Assembly: GCA_018267575.1 (NCBI GenBank)
Contig: JAFDYF010000110.1
Span: 1-52,518, forward strand
From: Bacteroidota bacterium
GTDB taxonomy: Bacteria > Bacteroidota > Bacteroidia > Chitinophagales > Chitinophagaceae
Reading direction: 5' to 3'
DNA: 52,518 nt
Below the pieces are notes generated by a model. It ran no database searches, had not been told where the DNA came from, and saw only the letters and a list, made by a program, of their open reading frames with translations. The position numbers and the translations under genes are program-made. Below are positions 17,683 to 26,222 of the stretch, piece after piece. The stretch's first letter is position 1; each line of letters begins with the position of its first letter.

Positions 17683-20600
17683 CTAAAACTTTTCTACCCG
17701 CAGGGTAACAACATCATAAGCTTCCAAAGTAATCTGCCCATCCAGTTCTTGCAAAGAATCTTCCTGGATATTGCTATAAAATGTTTTACCAATAGGGCTA
17801 TTCCATTTCAACGAACCTGACTGGCTCATCATTGTAGGGTTGTACAAAGTCAGTATCCAAGCCTTGCCATCTTCACTTGGCTTGAAAGCCAGCACCATCA
17901 GTTCATCGCTACTGATGGAAAATTTCGGGGTCTTGTATCTTTTGTTTAGCGCTCTGCAAACCACCAAAGGTTGCGAAAGCTCGGTGGAAAAACGGGTTGC
18001 CTGCAATGAATTGAAAAAAACATGAGGTTGCAATGCATAGCGCAAACTGATTATCCCCTCCTGCGTAGCACGATAATTGGTTTCCCAGTGATTGTTTAAG
18101 GCCCATGAATAAAGTTTTTGTGTGGGTTCAATACTTTTGCGCCACACAGCAGGGTTCGACTGACCTCCCAATAAATTGGCCGTGATCCCGCCCACTTGTA
18201 TCAATGGTGCATCCAAAGTAGCCAATGTGATACCAAAATCTTTGTTCGACACATCGGCCCAACGACCAACTTCCAACCAATTTTTACAGGCAGAAGGAAT
18301 CTGATCTCTGACAGGTTGCATGATGGCCAATGGGAGATCCAACCTTACCATGCCATCCGGCACTTGAAATGGAAACCCAATATTCAGGCTTTCCTTTCCT
18401 TCTGTATTAGCCCATGCATAATCACCGGGATGCGGGTTCAGGACTGCTGGCCTTTTATCCAGTATGTCGGTGAGTTCCACATAATCCATCCCTTTTACCA
18501 ATTGTATTTCCCTAGTGAGTTTATTGCAACCTGGAGCATCAGACTCCACCAATAATATTGCCAGTACAGTGCCTTGCTCTTTCACCGAAATTTTTACAGG
18601 CCCATTTCTTTTAAGTTGCGACAAATCCTTGCCTTCCAAATAAAGATAGTCGTTCAGGAAATAGCCGCCAGCGGTATCAGCAAACTCATTGTTCAGCCCT
18701 ATTTTCCGGATACTTGAAATGCCTCCAGACAGTTCATCCAATGTTACCCGGATGATGCCATTGTCGAGAGAATTCCCACTCACCTGAACATTCACTCCAT
18801 CTTTCATCTTTCCCTTATAAATGGTATACCTTTTTGCAGCATAAGGTGGAACGTCTTGGGCAATAAATGCAAGTTCCCCTGTTGACAACCGTTGTGAGGG
18901 GATGACCTGCCCATTTTCATCTTTTACCAAATCTCCTTTAGCAGAAAGTGAGGCAGGCAGTTTTACCAGATTGGTCCTTTCCCATGAACTCGTATTGAAC
19001 ACATCAATAGTATCAACCAAATTTACGTTGTTGGATTCGCCCTTTTCAAATCCAGAAAGAGCACTAGCCATCAGTTCCTTTGATATTTCACTGGCATGTG
19101 TAACATAGGATTTCTTGATGTCCCACTGCTCTTTTGTTTTTTGGCTGAGCGGATCGGTAACACTACAATCGGCTCCCCATGTATGCTCGTCATATAACAA
19201 TACTTGTTTCCAAGCACGGTCAAATTTATCTATTGGGAATTGGTCGGGTTTGAGCATTGACCAAAGTGATTGTGCCTGACTAAGCCGATCGGAAGTAGCC
19301 CTGTTTTCTGCCGTTTCCAATGCAGAAGAACCGGCACCATCTTCCCAATAACCCGTCCAGTCCCCTTTTTCAACGGGTAGATAAGTACCATATTTTTCTT
19401 CGAATGCATGAAAAGCAGTGCTTGTTGAACTGATAATAAATTTTGGCCAGATAAATTTTGAGCTCCAATTTTTCACAAAATCACTGATCTGCAAATCAGG
19501 CACCGCATTATCGCCATGCCCACTCCAACGGATATACGAAATATTATAGGGGTAATCAATGTTCTTTAAATGCTCCACATAGGAAGCCACAAAATCAGGC
19601 GAAGGTCCATTGGCCAATCCATGAGACAATGCATAACCTTGATAAGGGATCCACACCAATACCTTTTGCTTTCCAGATTGCGACATCCAATAAAAAGGAC
19701 GGTCTTCCCATTTTTGAAGGATATCGCCAATCCGATCAAAATTATTGGGAGCAGCAGAAAAATATTTGATACCGGCCTGTGCCATGGCGGCCACAGTCCC
19801 CCAAGTGTATCCCGGCACATCACTGATCATGGCTGCATCCACTTTTACATGACAGCGTTTAGCCGTCTCCGTTGTAAATGAAAACAACTTCAGCAGTTCT
19901 TCCGGACGGCAAAGTCCGGTCAGTGTATTAAAATACATTCCATTCATGGCAAGATGCCCATCTTCTACCGCTTTGTAAAATTCATTTTGCTGTTCCTTAC
20001 TCATTCTTTGAAGAAAGAGGTCTGCCGCATAAAAGCCTTCCAGGTTCCATACGAATTTTGCGCCCTCAGGATAATCTTTAGTCAATTGCGCATATTTCAT
20101 CCCGGTCAACAGGTTGTTGATCTGTTTTTCCTCCACCTTGGTTTGTATTTCTGTATAGCCAAGATCGTTGTGGGAATGGGGCAATATATAAGTTGTCAAT
20201 TTTCTAACCGGATATACCTGCAGTTCCTTTTTGCTCACGATTTCCTTTCCTTTTTTTAGGATAATGGTCACCGTGGAATCGGTAGCCACTTCCGGAATAC
20301 GGATATCTGTATTGGTGCTTCCATAGGGCAACCCGATTTGTTGAGGAGCCAATCCATCCACAAACGCTGTAAGATTGGTGGAGTCTCCGGTATTGATGAG
20401 TGATAATCCCGCAGCCTGAAATTCCTTCCCTTCATATAAACTAATAAAAGGAAGTGCTTTTACCCTTGTCAACATGATGGTAGCAGAAGAAGGTTGGGAC
20501 CGAATGGCATTCGGCACATCCAATCCAAGCCAATCATAATAAAACCAGGCATCTCCTTCATTGGTAATTGAGATTGTATTATCTCCTTTTTTCAAAAAAG

Positions 20601-21084
20601 AAATAGGAAAGCGAATATCCAAAGAAGTAGGACGCACACTTTCCCAATCCCCATCCATCCAAGGTCTTTTGCCGGAAGGCAAATCCCTAACAAAAACATG
20701 CCCGTTAATCGAGACATTGATTACTGCTCTTTTACTCTGTATGTCGGCAAAATTGATTTTAAGTGTAGCGCTGTCTATTGTTTTCTTATTGTTTAAAGTA
20801 GGCAGTTTTTTTATGCCAAAAAAAATGGAAAAATGGTGTGGCCTTGTCCCCGCCCAGCTATCAGCCGGTGCTGGATGAACATAGGGCCAGTCCTTTGCTG
20901 CATCCGATCGACCCACCACAAAAAGTCCATCATTGGTATAATGGCTCCAATCTCCGGGAGCCAAGGAAAACTCTGCAAATTTTTTATCTGGCGAACCAAT
21001 CTGCCAAAGTTGTTTTTGTTGAGCATTGGCTACCATCATGATGCCGAGGAGTAAGACCCAAAATGTTAATAATTTCCTTTTCAT
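17683..21084 (-). CDS. Secreted GH38-type alpha-mannosidase with PL4-like N-terminal domain
   Basis: The 1133-residue protein has a signal peptide (1-21). Residues about 25-195 resemble the carbohydrate-binding domain III of rhamnogalacturonan lyases (family PL4), with SGKRPWMDGDWES and FYYDWLGLDVP. The glycoside hydrolase 38 catalytic part follows. HSHNDLGYTE (303-312) supplies the zinc ligands H305 and D307, and ISDVPGYTWG (420-429) supplies the likely nucleophile D422. The C-terminal half matches the beta domains of GH38. I could not find the family's usual HHDAxxGT zinc-His motif, so this is a divergent member. It is the last gene of the operon, 39 nt after the transporter gene. It would release mannose or a related sugar in the periplasm or at the surface. 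Confidence 0.75.
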   Translation of the reverse strand: MKRKLLTFWVLLLGIMMVANAQQKQLWQIGSPDKKFAEFSLAPGDWSHYTNDGLFVVGRSDAAKDWPYVHPAPADSWAGTRPHHFSIFFGIKKLPTLNNKKTIDSATLKINFADIQSKRAVINVSINGHVFVRDLPSGKRPWMDGDWESVRPTSLDIRFPISFLKKGDNTISITNEGDAWFYYDWLGLDVPNAIRSQPSSATIMLTRVKALPFISLYEGKEFQAAGLSLINTGDSTNLTAFVDGLAPQQIGLPYGSTNTDIRIPEVATDSTVTIILKKGKEIVSKKELQVYPVRKLTTYILPHSHNDLGYTEIQTKVEEKQINNLLTGMKYAQLTKDYPEGAKFVWNLEGFYAADLFLQRMSKEQQNEFYKAVEDGHLAMNGMYFNTLTGLCRPEELLKLFSFTTETAKRCHVKVDAAMISDVPGYTWGTVAAMAQAGIKYFSAAPNNFDRIGDILQKWEDRPFYWMSQSGKQKVLVWIPYQGYALSHGLANGPSPDFVASYVEHLKNIDYPYNISYIRWSGHGDNAVPDLQISDFVKNWSSKFIWPKFIISSTSTAFHAFEEKYGTYLPVEKGDWTGYWEDGAGSSALETAENRATSDRLSQAQSLWSMLKPDQFPIDKFDRAWKQVLLYDEHTWGADCSVTDPLSQKTKEQWDIKKSYVTHASEISKELMASALSGFEKGESNNVNLVDTIDVFNTSSWERTNLVKLPASLSAKGDLVKDENGQVIPSQRLSTGELAFIAQDVPPYAAKRYTIYKGKMKDGVNVQVSGNSLDNGIIRVTLDELSGGISSIRKIGLNNEFADTAGGYFLNDYLYLEGKDLSQLKRNGPVKISVKEQGTVLAILLVESDAPGCNKLTREIQLVKGMDYVELTDILDKRPAVLNPHPGDYAWANTEGKESLNIGFPFQVPDGMVRLDLPLAIMQPVRDQIPSACKNWLEVGRWADVSNKDFGITLATLDAPLIQVGGITANLLGGQSNPAVWRKSIEPTQKLYSWALNNHWETNYRATQEGIISLRYALQPHVFFNSLQATRFSTELSQPLVVCRALNKRYKTPKFSISSDELMVLAFKPSEDGKAWILTLYNPTMMSQSGSLKWNSPIGKTFYSNIQEDSLQELDGQITLEAYDVVTLRVEKF

Positions 21085-21123
21085 AACATTATTATTTAGA
21101 GTGATTGTATTTGTTATAACTGT

Positions 21124-22524
21124 CTATCCCATTTCTAATTCACTGGAGATGTCTTCCAATGACCTTCCTTTTGTTTCTGGGATATACTTAATAGTGAGCC
21201 AAATGGCCGGTGCGCACAAAACAGCAAAAGTCCAGAAAGTAGCTGATGGTCCCCACGTATTGCTTTTCAGCATCCACGGGGTCATTTGTCCAACCATAAA
21301 ATTGGCAATCCATAATGAAAGCATGGCTAATGACATGGCCCTTCCCCGAATTGCGTTGGGAAATATCTCACCGATTACAATCCAGCAAACCGGCCCGAAG
21401 GAAAACGCAAAACAGGAAATAAATAAAAGCAGAAAAAGCAAGATCCAAGGTCCCCCTGTAATGCCCATTTTAAAAAATGCTCCAATAAACAGCAAGGACA
21501 ATACAGCGCCCCCAATCCCCAATAACAAGAGTGGTTTCCGGCCCCATTTGTCAACTGTAAATATGGCTACCAGGGTGAAGAGTACATTGATAACGCCTAT
21601 GATCACCTGTCCCCCAAATGCATCGCCCATAGAAAAACCCGCTTTGTCCAAAATACTGGGCCCGTAATAGATAATGGCATTGATACCTGAAACTTGTGAG
21701 AAAAATGGAAGGGCAAGCCCGATGAACAAAGCACGATGATAAGGTTTGGAAAATAAAGTAGCACGGTTTTTACGTTCTTCCACTATCACCGATTTCACCT
21801 CCTCAATTTCTTTGGATGCCTGTTCCGAGCTAATGATTTTTTCCAATTGCAACCTAGCATCCTCTTCTTGTCCTTTGAGCAATAACCAGCGAGGGGATTC
21901 TGGTACTGCAAAAAGACAAAAGAAAAAAAACAAACTGGGGACAAGCCCAAGCCCAATCATTCCCCGCCATTTATCATCGATCAATATATGTCTTAGCCAA
22001 CCAGACATAACGCTGGAAGCATCAAATTTCAGTATATAGGCATTGGTAAAATAAGCCGTTACAATACCAATGGTAATCGCCAATTGATATAGTGCTACCA
22101 TCCTACCCCGGAGTGCTGGCGGGGAAAGCTCGGATATGTATAAGGGACAAATCATAGATGCCATACCAATGCCTATACCCCCTATCAATCGGGAGCTGAT
22201 CAAAAGCGAAGCATTCATCGCCATCATACAACCTATAGCGGAAAGGGTAAATAGGATGGCGGAGACCAACATCATTTTTTTTCGGCCATACATGTCCGTT
22301 AATTTTCCTGTAAACGCAACACCTAGGATGCAGCCCAGTAATGCAGAACTCACAAACCATCCTTCCATGCCAGATCCCAAATGAAACTGGTTTACAACAA
22401 ATGGGAGAGCCCCTGAAATAACGGCTGTATCAAAACCAAATAAAAAACCACCAATGGCTGCAATAAAGCATACCAGTAAAAAAAACCGGGTATGCAGTTC
22501 TCTCTTGTTTTCTAATTTAGGCAT
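21124..22524 (-). CDS. Sugar:H+ symporter (MFS sugar porter family)
   Basis: The 466-residue protein has twelve membrane helices and the sugar-porter signatures. These are GFLFGFDTAVISGAL in helix 1, DMYGRKKMM after helix 2, PLYISELSPPALRGRMVALYQ in helix 4, VPESPRWLL before the central loop and KWGRKPLLL after helix 8. PETKGRSLEDI sits near the C terminus. It is most like XylE/GalP/AraE-type proton symporters. Its place between the kinase-isomerase and the mannosidase indicates import of the released monosaccharide, most likely mannose. The gap to the upstream gene is 25 nt. Confidence 0.9.
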   Translation of the reverse strand: MPKLENKRELHTRFFLLVCFIAAIGGFLFGFDTAVISGALPFVVNQFHLGSGMEGWFVSSALLGCILGVAFTGKLTDMYGRKKMMLVSAILFTLSAIGCMMAMNASLLISSRLIGGIGIGMASMICPLYISELSPPALRGRMVALYQLAITIGIVTAYFTNAYILKFDASSVMSGWLRHILIDDKWRGMIGLGLVPSLFFFFCLFAVPESPRWLLLKGQEEDARLQLEKIISSEQASKEIEEVKSVIVEERKNRATLFSKPYHRALFIGLALPFFSQVSGINAIIYYGPSILDKAGFSMGDAFGGQVIIGVINVLFTLVAIFTVDKWGRKPLLLLGIGGAVLSLLFIGAFFKMGITGGPWILLFLLLFISCFAFSFGPVCWIVIGEIFPNAIRGRAMSLAMLSLWIANFMVGQMTPWMLKSNTWGPSATFWTFAVLCAPAIWLTIKYIPETKGRSLEDISSELEMG

Positions 22525-22539
22525 ATTTAATCGTTGATC

Positions 22540-22547
22540 GTTTGAAC
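22540..22547. promoter_or_regulatory. Possible third copy of the GntR operator core
   Basis: GTTTGAAC in the 25-nt gap between the kinase-isomerase and transporter genes repeats the core of the 19-nt element at 25236-25254. Flanking bases do not match, so it may be coincidence. Confidence 0.2.
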
Positions 22548-22549
22548 CA

Positions 22550-25249
22550 TCATTTTATAAAAGCTTTTATCAGTTTAGCCGTCCCGGGCCCTTTATTAAT
22601 AATACGGGCATTGCCTGCCGCAGCCGGTTTCAAAAAAGTCTCGGCATAATAAAACACCTGACTAACCCCATTTTCCGTAAACACCTCAATAGCTTCCCCT
22701 TCCACCAACATCAAAACATAACATCGATTATCGGCAGTAAGAATTATTTCTTTTTCAAATTCAATTCGGTGCACATCATAAAAATGAGCTGGATGTGTGG
22801 GAAGATGAATCAGTAAATAGCCTTCTCCCGATTCAATGACTGTAGGTTTAGATATATGCTCTTTAGGCACTCTTTCACCCTTACGCTCAAAGTCGAGGTT
22901 CTGGAATGCGTGCTCAATATTGATGGGTCTCGGCTTTCCGTCAAGATCCAACCTTACCCAATCGTACATTTTAAAAGTGAAAATATAGGGTGTGGAACTA
23001 ATTTCCAGCACAAGGTTATTGGTGCCCGAACTATGGATGGTACCATTGGGAATCAAAAAAAGGTCATGCTTGTGCGAAGGATGGAACTGTACGTATCGGT
23101 CTATTTCAATTGGAGTTCCCTCTCGCTGGCTAAGCTCCAGTTCTTCCCGGAATTTTTTGGGGTCAACATCATCTTGAAAACCCAAATAAACCCCGGCCTG
23201 CTTGTCACAATCCAATATATAGTAAGTTTCATCCTGAGTGATGGTTTCCCCAAATTTTTCCTGTATATACTTTAATCGGGGGTGACATTGGATAGAAAGA
23301 TTCCCACCATAGAATGTGTCCAGAAAATCAAAACGGATTGGGAATTCCAGCCCAAAGGACTTTGCGTCACGACCAAGGATAGCCGAAGCATCCAGTTCCA
23401 TGATCCAATCGAAAGAGAGCTCAAGTAAATTCCCATCGCTTTCCATCAGCAGCCCATTTTCTGGTGTGATCAGTTCAAAGGACCAGGCATAGTTAATCTC
23501 TCCTTTGTTCAAACCCTGTATATGTTCTTTCATCCACTGACCGCCCCAAGCACCTGCTTCGAACCAAGGCCGCACACGAAGCATGCTTTTCGACATCTGT
23601 GCAAGACCTTTTTTTATATCCGCATACAAAGCCCAATTGATATCCGTTCTCCACTGTCCATCAACTACAATGTCTATCCTTTCCTTTAAAGCCTGTCTGT
23701 ATTTGTTCAAGACGGGCCAATCCACAAAATAAAAACGTTTGTACATCTGCGTTGCCTGCCCGGCTTGGGTCTTACCAAGATTGGTAATATGGCCAGCACG
23801 CATCCGGTATTGAATTTCGTTTTTGGGTATATCCACATATATAATGGGGCAATGCCAGTTAGATAATGCGCTTCCGGTGCCAATAATAATATTCAGATCA
23901 AAAGCCAAATCGGGTTTTAAAGCCGCCCATTTATCCAATTGAAAAAAATCGGCCACCTTAAGATCGGCTTTTTTGCCCCACACCGAATTGTCATCACCTA
24001 AAAATGGCGCCACCAATTTATCAACCTCCATTTCAGGTTTAAGAAAAGCGGAAGCTTCAAACCACAAAACCCGAATACCAGATTCTTTAAATGCCATTGC
24101 AAGACCATCACGAATAGCATCCCAATCATTGCCAACATAGCCATCAATGACAACTATTTTTTGAGCCATTACCCTTTTAGCCAAGGAATCGAAACCTGAG
24201 TAAATCATCCCCAAACCAATATGGGTATAAGGATAGATGCCATAACAATTCATTGGAAGTTCTATATCATTCACCTTTATTGGCAACAATGGCTGTGTGG
24301 ACTTTCGCCATTTAACAGTAGAGGATGATTTGCTAGTTTCCATTTTATCTTTCAAATTCTGTACTGCACCTATCATAGCAGATTCTTCTGTTTGCCATGA
24401 AATTTTGATAGGAATTTCAACTCCCAATTCAGAAAACCTTTTTTTCATATCCGGTAAAAACAATCCATTTGATTTAGAAATATTGCCACCTAAAACAAGC
24501 AAGTCGGGTTCAAAGGATCTAATCCAGGGAGATAGACATTCTGCCAGATTGTTCCCGAAAACACGAAAGAGTTGAATGGCGATTGTATCTTTTTCATTAA
24601 TGGCTTTCCCCGCCATTTCTTCAACACCTAGATTTTTTCCCGTCTGTGCTGCATATTCCTTTTCTAACCAACGGGTGGAAATATAATCTTCCGCAATGCC
24701 ATTTTTAAAAGCCGTGTTATATAAAAACCCAGAATCAGGCACTCCTTCCATTCCGTTTGCCAGCTTTTTGTTATGAACAAAAGCCGAGCCTAAACCTGTG
24801 CCCAATGTGAGTGCAATCTGTCTTGGATACCCATCTTTGCAATGATAAGCTTCACCCAATCCAAAGCAAGAAGCATCATTTGAAAACAATATGGGCGCCT
24901 GCCTTGGTATATTTAAGTGGCTCCTAAAAAACTCCATGATATTCACCCCAAAGAGTTGATCATATTTGTTTACACCACTCATAAGACAAATACCTTTTTC
25001 ATAATCAAAAGGACCCGGCATTGCAATGGCCAAGCCAATAATATCCGCATCTCCTTTTTGGGAGAGGGAATGATTTAATACATCAACCCATTGGGACAAA
25101 ATCTGATTGGGCTTTTGGGAGGCATCCAATTTCCTAGAAAAATAACTGTTAAACAATAAATTACCCTGTTCACCACAAAGAGCCGAGGAAAGATGGGAGC
25201 CACCAATTTCCGCAACCAAATAACCTTTTATGTAAGTATGTTTGAACAT
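22550..25249 (-). CDS. Fusion of ROK sugar kinase and class I mannose-6-phosphate isomerase
   Basis: The 899-residue protein has three parts. Residues 1-305 are a ROK kinase: LVAEIGGS is the glycine-rich phosphate site (Glu replaces the usual Asp), FSNDASCFGLGE gives the catalytic-type D125, and LTLGTGLGSAF is the ATP motif. The zinc-binding CxCGxxGCxE motif of many ROK proteins is absent. Residues about 360-560 form an alpha/beta region like a nucleoside kinase (VVIDGYVGNDWDAIRDGL), but its P-loop is degenerate. Residues about 560-899 are a class I phosphomannose isomerase cupin with the metal ligands Q654 and H656 (QCHP), E674 and H739 (PNGTIHS). One polypeptide would convert mannose to mannose 6-phosphate and then fructose 6-phosphate. 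The ATG lies inside the palindromic operator at 25236-25254, and no other Met is near. Confidence 0.85.
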   Translation of the reverse strand: MFKHTYIKGYLVAEIGGSHLSSALCGEQGNLLFNSYFSRKLDASQKPNQILSQWVDVLNHSLSQKGDADIIGLAIAMPGPFDYEKGICLMSGVNKYDQLFGVNIMEFFRSHLNIPRQAPILFSNDASCFGLGEAYHCKDGYPRQIALTLGTGLGSAFVHNKKLANGMEGVPDSGFLYNTAFKNGIAEDYISTRWLEKEYAAQTGKNLGVEEMAGKAINEKDTIAIQLFRVFGNNLAECLSPWIRSFEPDLLVLGGNISKSNGLFLPDMKKRFSELGVEIPIKISWQTEESAMIGAVQNLKDKMETSKSSSTVKWRKSTQPLLPIKVNDIELPMNCYGIYPYTHIGLGMIYSGFDSLAKRVMAQKIVVIDGYVGNDWDAIRDGLAMAFKESGIRVLWFEASAFLKPEMEVDKLVAPFLGDDNSVWGKKADLKVADFFQLDKWAALKPDLAFDLNIIIGTGSALSNWHCPIIYVDIPKNEIQYRMRAGHITNLGKTQAGQATQMYKRFYFVDWPVLNKYRQALKERIDIVVDGQWRTDINWALYADIKKGLAQMSKSMLRVRPWFEAGAWGGQWMKEHIQGLNKGEINYAWSFELITPENGLLMESDGNLLELSFDWIMELDASAILGRDAKSFGLEFPIRFDFLDTFYGGNLSIQCHPRLKYIQEKFGETITQDETYYILDCDKQAGVYLGFQDDVDPKKFREELELSQREGTPIEIDRYVQFHPSHKHDLFLIPNGTIHSSGTNNLVLEISSTPYIFTFKMYDWVRLDLDGKPRPINIEHAFQNLDFERKGERVPKEHISKPTVIESGEGYLLIHLPTHPAHFYDVHRIEFEKEIILTADNRCYVLMLVEGEAIEVFTENGVSQVFYYAETFLKPAAAGNARIINKGPGTAKLIKAFIK

Positions 25250-25254
25250 ATAAA
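25236..25254. promoter_or_regulatory. GntR-type operator over the kinase-isomerase start
   Basis: GTATGTTTGAACATATAAA contains the inverted repeat TATGTT-TG-AACATA and has the GT-N4-AC core seen in GntR/HutC operators. Exactly the same 19 bases occur, inverted, at 26019-26037. The start codon at 25247-25249 lies inside it, so the first residues MFKHT are encoded by the palindrome. Confidence 0.6.
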
Positions 25255-25266
25255 TATCAAAAGAAA

Positions 25267-25995
25267 TTATCGCTTGAGGTTGATGGAATACGTGAACCGA
25301 TCTGGACGATAGTATCCTAAATTATATTCTACCAGCCGATCCCCTGGATCGTACACAAATCGTTCACGAAATAAAACCGGATCATTTTTTCTTAACTTGA
25401 GCAAGGGGGCAAAAGGTCCTGCCAATATGGCCTTAATGTTTTCAAAAGATCGCACCGCCTTCACGCCGTATTTCTTTTCTAGCATTACATAGAGTGGAAT
25501 CGTAAAATCGTCTTGTTCCTGCACGCCAATCCTCGGGTGGAAATAGCTCTCAAAATATACGATGGGATCAGTTCCTGTGCCCTTTAATTTGGAAAGTTTC
25601 AATAATTTCTTATTAGCCCGAATCTTAAAAACCCCAGCGATATGCTCGTCGGGTAACACGAATTGAGCTTGCAATTTGAGGTTGATGACATCGATGCCCA
25701 ATTGTTTCATCTCCTGCGTAAAACTATACCAATATTCCAATCCTGTTGAAAGAGGAATCTTGGATCCTACCGTAGTCCCTACTCCCTTTTTCCGAATCAA
25801 TAATCCCTCGTGTTCCAGTTTATTCGTGGCCTGGCGGATGGTATTTCGGGAGACACCCAACTGGTTTGCCAGTTCGACTTCTTTGGGCAAAAATTTTCCG
25901 TTTCTGAATTCAGGAGCCTCAATGAGCTTCCGCAATAGCTCTTCAACCTGTATATGAAGGGGCAGTTTACTTTGATGGTTGATCGATAATTTCAT
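25267..25995 (-). CDS. GntR/HutC-family transcriptional regulator
   Basis: The 242-residue protein has a GntR winged helix at residues about 8-75 (LPLHIQVEELLRKLIE, then LPKEVELANQLGVSRNTIRQATNKLEHEGLLIRKKGVGTTV with variations). An UTRA ligand-binding domain follows (about 95-240, with DPIVYFESYFHPRIG and LVEYNLGYYRPDRF). UTRA domains bind sugar phosphates or similar small molecules, which here would fit mannose 6-phosphate or a mannoside. It is the first gene of the operon, 17 nt ahead of the kinase-isomerase. Two identical palindromes (at its own promoter and at the next gene) suggest autoregulation and control of the operon. Confidence 0.9.
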   Translation of the reverse strand: MKLSINHQSKLPLHIQVEELLRKLIEAPEFRNGKFLPKEVELANQLGVSRNTIRQATNKLEHEGLLIRKKGVGTTVGSKIPLSTGLEYWYSFTQEMKQLGIDVINLKLQAQFVLPDEHIAGVFKIRANKKLLKLSKLKGTGTDPIVYFESYFHPRIGVQEQDDFTIPLYVMLEKKYGVKAVRSFENIKAILAGPFAPLLKLRKNDPVLFRERFVYDPGDRLVEYNLGYYRPDRFTYSINLKR

Positions 25996-26018
25996 TAAGC
26001 AGTCCGATTACGTCAATC

Positions 26019-26037
26019 TTTATATGTTCAAACATAC
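26019..26037 (-). promoter_or_regulatory. Operator overlapping the -7 box of the gntR operon
   Basis: On the minus strand this reads GTATGTTTGAACATATAAA, identical to the element at 25236-25254. It contains TATGTTTG, a match to the Bacteroidota -7 consensus TAnnTTTG, about 34 nt upstream of the regulator's start codon. A repressor bound here would block the promoter directly. No TTTG lies at the ideal -33 distance; the nearest gives a 25-nt spacer. Confidence 0.6.
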
Positions 26038-26222
26038 CAACATAAAATGAAATAAAAAAATCAAATAATTATCTAATTTATTGAAATCGAAACGCTTTTG
26101 GAAAAATAGAAATCAAGAACATAAAGAGTCCTTCTGCCGCAGTGCAGTTACTGATTCTCGCAATTTTGAACGGTTCCTCCAATTTGAATTACCAAAGGAT
26201 TGAGGAGAGTATGACTCAGTTT

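Noticed and set aside
21026..21667. 213-codon frame antisense to the sugar porter and GH38 genes
   Set aside because: It covers, on the opposite strand, helices of a clearly recognisable transporter. The translation is an antisense shadow.
25236..25254. Promoter reading for the proximal 19-nt element
   Set aside because: In this copy the TATGTTTG box faces rightward, antisense to gntR, so it is unlikely to drive the kinase-isomerase. I keep it only as an operator.
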